Shown: one piece after another, positions 25,387 to 35,300 of the stretch | How the letters are laid out: each line of letters starts with the position of its first letter | Numbering within the stretch: the first letter of the stretch is position 1 | Source: Tetmemena sp. SeJ-2015 | Taxonomy: Eukaryota; Ciliophora; Spirotrichea; Sporadotrichida; Oxytrichidae | Assembly: GCA_027382625.1 (NCBI GenBank) | Contig: JAJKFJ010021689.1 | Span: 1-64,000 of the forward strand | Direction of reading: 5' to 3' | DNA: 64,000 bases | Made by a program: the position numbers and the translations under genes | Notes under the pieces: model-generated | Told to the model about the DNA's origin: nothing | The model's input: only the letters and a program-made list of their open reading frames with translations | Databases searched by the model: none

Positions 25387-26713
25387 GTTAAAAGAGGAGG
25401 CTACCTATCACTTTACTCGGATGACCCTTATGTGATATCACCTTACGTTATTGAGCCAATTTTGAAGCAAAATATCGAATTGATAGATGAAGTTGCTTAA
25501 GTAAATTTTAAAGTAGCAATTTCATATTTGATGCTTACATTACAACTGAATTATCAATCATAGAGTCTACGAAGATTTAATGTTAAAATGTGTTTTTAAG
25601 ATTTCAGCTTTGACGATGAGCGACTTAGGGTAGGTTAATAAGTTCTTAACGAGAGTATATGGGTGGTACCTGAAATATACTCAGCAGCAATAGACGACTT
25701 CATAGTAAAGGGAACTACATACGAATCCTCTGGCCTCTCACTTGGAGAATAGCTCTACACCCCACGAGGCGGTTAAGGTTTTGGGATGAGTACTCTATTG
25801 CAGAGTAGACTCACTCGTAGCATCCCGAGACTCCTCCAAATATATTTTTGTTGACTAACATTAAAGCCAACATCTACTTTAGGATAACCAACAAGATACA
25901 GAACGTTTTCTATGCAGTAAGAAGCGTCTTTGATCTGCATAAGTCACCGGCTTTTACTATGACTGAGAAAACCTAAGATGATGAGACTTTCAAGCACCAT
26001 GCAATTTGTAACTTGCCCATGTTTCTTGTCTACTCTCGCTTCTCCTCAATCAAGTCCCTTCTTTTTCAGAAGATGATATACCTTTTGTAATTAAGATGTT
26101 GCTTAGCATTTTACTTTTTCATAGTTTAGTCAAACTGAAGGACCCACTGAACTCTGGGAAAGTAAAGTAGTTCATGAATTCTCTCTCTTCTAACTTAACT
26201 CCTTATCAGGACAAAACTCTTTCAATCTATAACTATCTTTCGAACTAAAGTAACGTGGATAGGATGACCAACCTTCTAAATATGATATTCAATGTGATCA
26301 TCATAATCACCATGTTTCTCTGCTTCTTCTCTCTAAGCTCATCCATGAGTGCTAATCCTCTATGAATAGACAAAGGAAATTGGAATACTAAGAGCTATGG
26401 GGCTCACAAAGTCTCGAATTACTCTTCTCTATATCTATGAGGCCTTCATTTTGGTTATGGCCAGTACGCTTAAAAGAAATGTTTAACAAAGGTTTAAAAT
26501 CAGCTTTTGGGGATACTCATAGGCACTCTAGTAGGCTTTAGTATGACTATGTAGCAGGCTTTATTCGTTGATGTCCCTATTTAATTCTTCTTCCCCTGGC
26601 AGCAGTTCCTTCTAGTGATAGGTCTGTCTATGTTGTGTGCAGTGCTCTCAACTTTTGGCCCAACGAGACAAGTAGTAAATAAGAACATATCTTCTATTTT
26701 CAGGATGAACTGA
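25375..26713 (+). CDS. FtsX-type permease-like paralogue 3, 3' block
   Basis: It starts at the pointer CTAATCACTCTA (25375-25386) and reads on as VKRGGYLSLYSDD... Joined to the - strand block, the stretch from Leu-Gln to Pro-Ile-Leu is 37 residues, the same as in paralogue 1. It contains the second outer domain with EQLYTPRGGQGFG (about 25750) and the last FtsX unit (TM at about 26275-26330), with EQTKEIGILRAMGLTK. It ends ...SSIFRMN before TGA 26711-26713. One IES (26468-26502) and one-base slips (for example an extra C near 26360) occur. In the somatic genome this block must be placed, in inverted relation, after the 5' block. Confidence 0.82.
26468..26502 (+). other. IES candidate, pointer GCTT, 35 bp
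   Basis: GCTT occurs at 26468-26471 and 26503-26506. Removal gives ASTLLGILIGTLVGFSM, aligning to ASSFLGIMIGVMVGWTM of paralogue 1. Unexcised, the frame meets TGA at about 26549. Confidence 0.88.
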
Positions 26714-27069
26714 CTATTTATTACCAATAGTCAGCTTCTATTAAGATTCTATCATTATTTTATTAATTAGAAAATTCATTTCCTCTTTAAACTTTTGACT
26801 CTTCCATATTACCCCAAAGTCTTATTATCACAGAATTAGGCAATAAATTTCTGTAAAGTATGCATCCAGCAGGACCTATCATTCAATATCTTTGAGTATT
26901 TTGTATACTTTAAATTTAAAATTAGAATTTAATAAACTATGAACGAATTTTAAGACCAAATTGAAAGTAATGGCCACTATTTCAAATTCTTTTTTCTCTT
27001 TTCATTTGGGAGCCTTATCATTTTTTAGACTATTCAATATACTAATATACTCATTTTCTATGAGCAATA
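26714..27069 (+). other. intergenic stretch with one weak frame
   Basis: AT-rich. A frame from ATG 26940 runs to a TGA near 27108 with hydrophobic content but no recognised motif; it overlaps the start of the next gene in another frame. I do not call it a gene. Confidence 0.4.
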
Positions 27070-30000
27070 ATGTTTATGGAGTATTCAAGTGCTAGCACTG
27101 ATAGACAATCTGAAGTGAATGGACATACGTACCCAACTAAAATGGAAATAGACCAGGAAGACCTTCAAACTGAAGATGACTCGCACAGGATCATGACGTG
27201 AAATACAAAAAGGGGAAGGCGAAGAAGAACAATAAGGCAGGCTATCACAAGCAAGTTGATCAAAACTCAACTCAAGACGAAGATGAGGATGAGGATGCTG
27301 ACGAGGCCACCGATGAAGAGAGCAGGTCCAAGTCTAATAGAAGGTTGTAAGTTTATTCCCTAATATCTCTATATTGAAGAGAACTAAACATATAAGAGCG
27401 ATGGCTTGTTAAAACAATAGGGCAGGTGAAAATAATGCCAGATTATTTAAAGATATACCTCTTATCTACAATTCCTTCTTAAAAATGCATTTATTGCATT
27501 ATTAAGTAGTACTTAACAAATTCAGACATAGAGTGCACAGAGTGTAAACAATTAATACATGAGTTAAGATACTAGTTAAGTTTAATATCTCACTATTTCT
27601 TTTACTTGCCATCAAACAAAATAAACTTAAGAGTAAGATTCAATTTTAATGTGATGATCTTTCTAAATAACTTAAGATAGATCAATGAAAGCGAAAGCAA
27701 TTCAATTGCAACTTAATTTACATAACTTTCATTATCTTATAAATTGTGAGCTATATTTCCGAGTCACTGCCTCTTAAAAGTTATTGAATAGGAGGGATCA
27801 AAATAATGGAGAGCAAAATTAAGAATAGAACTAATAAGAAGATGAGAATACTGATTTGCTTGCTTGTCTTTCTCAAGGCAAGTTCTCTAATATAATTTCA
27901 TTTGTTTTCTTGGGCGCAGTGGCTGCTCATCAGTAGGGAAAGATAGACCTCAGATAAGTTATAGTAGACCCTAATTTAAAAGCAAAGCCCATTCATTATA
28001 TGGCTCATTACGGCAGCATCAAGCCGTTACGTCTATTACTTGAGAAATGGGGCTTTAAAACAACAATTATATTTCATAAATCTGGTTTTAAAATATGATG
28101 CAAATTCTTCAAATTTATATGTTAAATTATAAAAGTATATTTCTTAAGTGCATTTAAAATTACCCAATAACTTTATAAGGCTTCAATCCAAATGAGCTTG
28201 ATGAGTATTAGCAAAACCTAGCAATATATGCCTCCCGCTAAGGACAGCTTGATCTAATAAGATATCTCCACAAAAAGGTAATATTCAAACTAGTTTAACT
28301 CTTTTAAAACCTTTCTTTGTAGTATAGTCTTTATTTATTTTCAGGATTTAATAATTATAATTAAAGTATCCCTAATCAGCTGACTCATCCAGACGCTTAT
28401 GGGAAATTTTCGGCAGACATGGCATTCGTTAGCAACCAGCAGATGTGTTTTGGCTTCCAGCACATTTATTTAAAGGCGCCCAGCTTTTTAGACTTGGATA
28501 TGAATGATCTCCAGAATTAGACTACTGGAGTATACATGGTCACTAATTTAGTGAGCAAGCCAAATCACTAAGGGATGATCAGTTTCCTCAGCCACTACAA
28601 AAAGATGAGACCAATTGTGGTCCAGCACGCACTTAAACTCTATCTTCAGTACTGCAATTATGAAGGAGTACAGCAAATCTTCAAAATAAATTAAATGTGT
28701 GACGAAAATATCAATTGAATATAGAGGATTATAATAATTCAGTCTCTACAAAGATGAGGTGTCAGTGGCAGTTCTCAATCAGATCCAAGTTGCACTGCAG
28801 TAAATTCAATAATAAAGGCCAGAATTCGTTGCGAAAGTCAAGCCTATGATTGCTAGATTTATTCTTAAGAATATCAAGAACGAGACAACTAGTTTGATTT
28901 AGAAAGATAGAGTTTATACAGCTGAGCTAATAGCTCACTTTTGGAGTCAAGCAGCAACTACTCTACTCCCAATAGTTTAATCAACTATTTCCAATTACTT
29001 GAATTAATAGTGTATCTAGTGTTGAGCAGTATGATGATGATTGCTTTATTCCATAATGAGGGACTTACTGTGCAGAAAGTGATGCTCTTAGATATGGACT
29101 GGTCAGTTATAGCCTGTCTTTCTACTTGGTTAATATCATTCCTGGCTTTGCTAAAATGTCTTTTCACTGATCCCTCAAAAGTTAAGCAATATGAGCTAGA
29201 TGATATTGATAACGGTCTTTACAGGATGTGCAGTGAGATTGAAATGGGAAAATAATGTGCTTTCAACGACTGCTGCTTAGTTTGCTTGGTCACCAAAGCT
29301 CCCCATCAAAATCATTCAATTAAAAATTTGAGAGACATTCTTTGTATGAATTAATACATTGATATTGCTATGAGTGCAATAAGTGCGTCTCTAACTACTA
29401 ATTCCATTCAACTGCGTTTGCAAAGTGTATCGGAAAGGAGAATACAGGTTCCTACTTCTTCTTTTTCCTCTTCCTCGCTATTTCTTCCCAGCTTTTCATT
29501 TTCAACTACATCACTAACGAGAGGATGGTTGCTGGACTGAAAACTTCAAACGGACTCTTCAATATCATAGAAATGTTTGTGATGCCTCTATAGTTTAATT
29601 TTTCCATTTATTTCTTCTTCTATTGGAAGGAAATTTTGCGTTCGCTATTCCTCTTCACGTGGCTAACTTAGTTTTCTGCAACATCCTTGAGATTTTGGTA
29701 CCTCTTATCGTAGCTTCTCAAAGAAACCTGACAGTTGAGGAGATGGAGCATGGGTTCATGTATCCCAGAATTTTCAACCCCCGCCGTCTCAGAACTTCAC
29801 CTTTTGGAGGTAGTTACGGCAACGTTTTCGCCAACGAGTGGCCTAAGATTTCATTTGGTCAGACTATTTGGAAGACAATCAAGCTCTTTATTGGACTGCA
29901 GCCACTTGACGACAAGAAGAAAACTTATCAGGAACTTCGAGACGAGGAAGAGAGCAAGCATTCCAAGTGTAAAGGACATGGCCACAGCCACGATTCTCAC

Positions 30001-30132
30001 AGTCATGGAGGCAGTGACTATATGTCATAGAGCAGATTTTCTCAGCAATCAAGAGGGGAAATTGAACTCTCAGATATAAGATCAAGCAGCACCAAGCCAG
30101 AAAATGAACTTAGCTTCGATTCTAATGAATGA
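27070..30132 (+). CDS. ankyrin-repeat DHHC-family (palmitoyltransferase-like) protein with altered catalytic motif
   Basis: The N-terminus is acidic/basic and low in complexity (27070-27350), with introns likely from about 27350. Ankyrin-type units (KPIHYMAHYGSIKPLRLLLEK, DLIRYLHKK) lie at 28000-28280. TM helices sit at 28990-29150. The cysteine-rich domain appears after removal of an IES: C-L-V-C, KAPHQNHC, YECNKC, then NYQFHS and KCIGKEN (29265-29450). TM helices and the TTxE-like LTVEEM segment (about 29730) follow, and a His/Ser-rich tail ends at TGA 30130-30132. The family S-acylates proteins at Cys using the Cys of DHHC; here the four residues read Q-F-H-S, so the acyl-carrying Cys is Ser. 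Three IESs and an intron (28278-28344) are visible. There are frame slips near 27195 and 29625. Confidence 0.7.
28051..28178 (+). other. IES candidate, pointer GGCTT, 128 bp
   Basis: GGCTT occurs at 28051-28055 and 28179-28183. Removal rejoins the ankyrin frame as LLLEKWGFNPNELDEYQQ. The interior is AT-rich with TGA in frame. Confidence 0.85.
28711..28738 (+). other. IES candidate, pointer TCA, 28 bp
   Basis: TCA occurs at 28711-28713 and 28739-28741. Removal gives CDENISLYKDEVSVAVL in frame and skips a TGA. A 3-bp pointer is weak support by itself. Confidence 0.5.
29314..29363 (+). other. IES candidate, pointer ATT, 50 bp
   Basis: ATT occurs at 29314-29316 and 29364-29366. Removal gives KAPHQNHCYECNKCV, exactly restoring the Cys/His spacing of a DHHC-type zinc domain (compare family pattern K-P-x-R-S-x-H-C-x-x-C-x-x-C). 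Confidence 0.82.
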
Positions 30133-30378
30133 ATAGTTCAAGACATATTCAAATCCGTGGATTTAAAGTTAGCTATCTTTCTAAAATCCTTTTAAGACTT
30201 CAATAAGATTTGATAAACTAAAAATGGAAACATATGATAAATATATCGTCCTATGATAAAATAATTTTCGATTCTCGTAGTGTATTTGATTATATCATTT
30301 GATGAAATGAACATACAGTCTTTCGCAATATTTGTTATTCATTCAATTTATTAAATAACTATGATTTTCTAAGATCTT

Positions 30379-31867
30379 TCAATTAAGAATAACTAATTTT
30401 TGGTTTAATAGAGCTCTTATTAAATCTGTATCTGTATCCTCTGCAACTTCCACATGCAAAGAGCATATTCTGTAGCTTTTATCTAAACACCAGAGGTGCC
30501 ACTATTTTATATTCACTATGCCCTATACATACCCTAAGCGTTTGAGTTTGTCCTCAAGTACATATCCCAGCTAGGATGGATTAATTCTCTGGAGGATAGT
30601 AAAGCACAAATCCAAACAGAGAGGTATGCTCACTCCTAAAATCACTAAGCCTTTGAGGATTGAAAGGATGCTCTCAAGAAACCCAAAGTTCATGCACAAG
30701 TAGTAGACCCAAATGTTCCCAATGCAGTTGAAGAAGTCACAGCATATCAGTAGGCATATCGAATACACATTTATCTTGTAAGAGATAACTAATTGAATAT
30801 CATTATATGATTGACTTATTAATTGACTTATTATAAGAGTCCCACTTTTGGCACTCCTTAATTTTCTTTTTGAAGGCTGGAAGGTTGGATGTAGAAGGCC
30901 AGTTCAGCCAATTTACTTGGAGATAGTCAAAAATCTTTTGATGCCTTGCCTCAAAGAAGAGGTAGAAACCGAGGACCGTGAGTCTAAGGAATGTGAATAA
31001 GGCCAGATACTAATTCATTTCTAGCATGTGCTGCACATCATCATGCTGATGCGTTACGATGTGGTTCTTCTCGGTTATGATCTCTGTCTCATGTTCATGC
31101 GAATCAATTAAATGAAGAGTAATTGTGGATTGTATGAATCGAATTCCCAGTGCTCGACTATGTGATGCAGGTTATCCACAAAGTTAAACATGAAGCTAAA
31201 CAACAAGTACACGCAATTCACGAATGCTGCCAAAATAAATTCTTACTTCTAATTTAGATTTTAAGATATGAAAATGTTATAGCGCCTGTATCCAAAGTTG
31301 TAATCCTCATCCTTGGGCTTTAAAGATAGTTCGAGAGCCTTGGAGCTGAAACAAAGAGCAGCCATCATGAGAAAAGTATTCAGGAAGTCTCTCACTAAGT
31401 GCACATTAGTGTGTGATATGCCAATCATGCCTTCCACAATTGCAAAGCTGCAAAGTACAGTAATGTAGTGCAGAAGGTTCTCCGAAATCTAAAACATCAT
31501 AATTCATAAATTCGACTATAAGCTTATAGAGCGAATTTTCAGCATTTAATTTGCAAATCTCTCGATAGTTTTGGCTCCTCCTCAAGAATCTGAAAGAGAA
31601 GCTAAGTCTCCTCTGCTTGAGTTGAGAATGCTTCTCGTGATCGTGATAGTCTGAAGCGTTATCAGAAGAGTGGTCACAATTCTCTCCTCTGTCAAAGCAG
31701 CTCTGACATGCTTGAGGGCTAATTTAAGTTCTGTAAGAGTTCAGTATGGATTTCTCTGGATTTAAAAATATATCATCAGATTCCAATCAGATTCAGCAGT
31801 CAAGTTCGCAAACTTTTATCTTTTTATAGGAGACCTTTAAAACATAATATATTTTAGATGAGCTCAT
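30379..31867 (-). CDS. cation diffusion facilitator (zinc transporter-like) protein
   Basis: From a likely ATG at 31867-31865 to TGA 30381-30379. The N-terminal tail is Ser/His-rich (DHSSDNASDYHDHEKH). TM segments include the CDF-type HLVRDFLNTFLMMAALCF (about 31350-31405; H-x-x-x-D metal site) followed by the family's FGYRRYNI. A His-rich loop (HEHET, HQHDD, about 31030-31090) and TM pairs at about 30980-31020 and 30600-30780 follow. The C-terminal domain reads GIVNIKQWHLWCL...HVEVAED and uses several TAG/TAA codons as Gln. Family knowledge: CDF proteins export Zn2+ or similar ions to organelles or outside by proton antiport. A short frame break with a 9-bp direct repeat (GAATCTGAT, around 31775-31795) lies near the N-terminus and may be an IES or intron edge. 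Confidence 0.75.
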
Positions 31868-32316
31868 TATAATGCCTTATCTGTATATATTAAATAAACA
31901 ATTTACTGATAGACAAAGGAATTATATAAAATTTAACAAAAAATTAAGCAATTAAGTTAAAATAAATTTAGAGGATATTTTTTAAGACTCTAAAGATTTC
32001 TATTCTTTCTGTTAAAACTATTATGAGTTCTGTGATGAAAGCCCATTTTAGTTTTATTTGTCATTACTTGCGGAACTCTACTGACCCGAATCCCTAAAGT
32101 CTCAATTATGAAATGAACAAATCAAATTTATCCAGAATTTGCAATCTTTAAAAAATAATTATTTTTCCCTTTTTTAAAAATTTAAATTGCAAATCTTTAC
32201 CTCTCTTCATTACTGTGTATTTCTCTCATTTTATTTAGAAGCTTTATTATTTTTCATTAGAGATTCTTGATTAGCAAAAATAGTGAGAAAATTAGAAGTA
32301 GGAGAATTGAAATTTA
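31868..32316. other. AT-rich intergenic stretch between divergent genes
   Basis: It separates the divergent zinc-transporter and ankyrin genes. No frame or RNA gene is apparent; presumably it holds both promoters. Confidence 0.6.
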
Positions 32317-35300
32317 ATGAAGGAGAATCAGGAAATAGAAGAAAAGATAGAAGCGGAGATAAACTAACTTCAAAGTCTTTTCAAGTCACATCAAATTACT
32401 ATTAGCAACTAGTTAAATCTAAGACAACAAGGTATATCCTAGTCAAGGCAAATTATAATATTTTAAATAACTTTTTGAAAGTTAAAAAAAAATTCAGAGG
32501 GGAGCAAAAGAAGCATCTACTTTGGGGATGATTTCAGTCCAGGGCCTAAACTATTCTCTATACCGGAACACATCATAAACCACAAAATTATCCTTTTTAC
32601 TATCTCGCAGCAAAATGTGAGAGGTATGATGCAATTAAGAACAATCAATAAGTCAGCTAGGATTGCAATTGAGGCCTATATAAATCTCAATTATAAATCT
32701 CCCATTTATAAATTCTATAACAAACTTTAGTGTCAATCTATTTAAACACATTCAAGTATTTCCCACCCTCTCACTTGAGTTTTACTTCTATGGCGAGGAA
32801 CCTTTCGTTGATAAACAAACTGATTTAACTGACAAACAGCCTCTATTAGAATTCGACTCATCACAACCCTTAAAACTCAAATTCCTCAGCTCTCCAGCAA
32901 ACAATGCAGAAAGTAGATCCTTTCTAATTCATAGCCTAGAATAACACTTACATGGCTAACAAGAGCATGAGTATCTTGACGCGCTTGCTCAAACTTGGCA
33001 TTCTTAATAACGATAAAGTGCTCATGAAGGGCTCTCTGAAGCATTTTATCAAATTCATGAGAACTTCAAGACCCTATAAAGAGTACCTACTAGCTAAAAA
33101 GCATTTCATTTTTAACTTTAATTCAATCGTTTTGTATTTGGAGTTGACTGTAATTAGAGAGGTATTGACACAGCCACAGTTTTTAGAGTATGCAATAAGG
33201 CTAGACTGTTAAGACTCCTTCCAATTCTTGCTTAAGGAATTCAGAGTGAGCTATAAGGAGAAACTTTTTGAATCGACAGAGAAGGGAAGGCAGCTTTTCA
33301 GGGCTATTAATTTAAATGGGAACCTGAATATGTTGAAGGAAACTTTAGGATATTATGAAAAGATGTACTCTGATATGATTGTATCTCAAGTAGAAACTGG
33401 AAGCAAGCAATTTGAAAGCATTAAAAGAGGAGCAAAAGTATCCCTTGAGCTTAAGAATCACTGGATTATTCTAAATCTTGTCTTGCAGAGATATGACTGC
33501 TTTTAATTCAACTTAAGACTCTTAGAAGACTTGCATGGGATGGCTTACATCTAAAAGAAGTTAAGAATCTTCAACTTTTTCCTAGCTCAAGGGATTAAGA
33601 GCAACAACTACTAATGAATAAATATTCTTTATTTTACCAGATGGTGCGAAACATTTTGCCTTACATAGATCTACACAATAGAGACTATAATTCCTACACG
33701 CCATTGGAATTGGCCTGTAAGAACTCTAATCAATCTGGAGATACTAGAATCCTAGAGCTACTTTTATCAATGGAATCTCAAAATTATCCACCTCGCATGC
33801 TTTTAGTAGATGCTCCAGAGGAAAAAAGAACTTGCATACTAATTAAGCTTATAAAAAAGTAGTTGCCACTTTCTATAATTAACTTGGCTCTCTAGATTTA
33901 TACCAGAGAAGCGGTACAGGCTCATAAAGATAGAGAATAGAAATCAGTTCTTCATTATGCAATTAGGTCTTAAAATTTAGAGCTAGTGAGGATACTACTT
34001 TCATATTACAATTCAAAAGATTTCTATTAGAGAGCTACTGATTCACCTATCTTGCTTTAGAGGCAACGAAGTCTGGAAATAGAGAACTTCGAAAAACCGT
34101 TATGGATTATATTTAGTACAATATTGAATTGAATTTGTTAAAATATTTATACAAGGAAGTTTAAGAATTCATGGAAGAGGAATGGAAGAGTGATCCCACT
34201 GTCCCAGAAAAGTTATTAATGCTCAAGAAATAGCTGTTCCCTTCAGTTGCTCAGTAAATGGGGAAATACAAATGCAACCTAAAGCTACTGCCAAAGCCTA
34301 AAAGACGAATGTCGGCCCCTAAAGACCATATTGTGGATTTCTATGACCTGGCTGAGAGAATGTCATTGAAAAGAATGACAGAGCATGAACGCAGATAGTA
34401 CATCAAGCTCAAAGATAATGAATTCGCTCAATCTTCCTAACAGTAGTCTTACTATCAGCAATTTAGTAATAAAAAGGCAATCTTAGATTAGACTCTTCAG
34501 CAAATATAATATTCTAAAGAGGGAACTACATATCAGTTGAGAATGATAAACTCAGCGGAGTAGTTGGCACTTAATGCTTTTAGAAATAGTGTAATCAAGC
34601 TAAACTTTGAGAAGAAAAATACGATATTTCATCAGCAAACTTATGTTGCAGAAACTACACCAAAGGACTTCTATATGAGTTAAGAATAATTCTTCGAGTA
34701 GAATAAGACTGTTCCTCAAATATATGCCTCAGTATTCTATGGAATGAGGTAGAAGCATTTCAAAGATGATGATTCCTTTATTGAAGCGTATTTTGTGTAT
34801 TTAATTCAAATTAGACTTAAGATTGAAGAGAGTAACTTTTATGGCTCTAAATGGTTAGATAATGCAGATTTTCCAGTTTACAATATTCTATCTGCCAAGC
34901 ATGTGAAGCAAGTTTCCTCTGTCACTTCACCTCCTGTAAAATTGCCAGGAGGAGTATTTTCTCCAAAGAAATCTTCACTTCTATAAGCTACCTCAAACAC
35001 TTAAACCGCGGGGGATTCAACCCAGTCCTAAAATAAGATAGTAGCAACTATCTCTTATTACATCAATCGCATGCTTGCTAGAGGAGAATCGCCAATTTTG
35101 GAAACTGGATCAACAGATGAGCTGCTTGACTTCATAAATCCTATAATTGCCCAACTTACTCAATAAAAGGTGAAGTATGGAGAAATGCAAACTGGAATAG
35201 CTCTTGACCTAAATAAGATGACTATAGCTCAGAGGAGAGACTATGAAAATCACTAGAAGCAGAAAAAGAAAGTGTATAAGTAGCTTGCAAAAGACTACTC

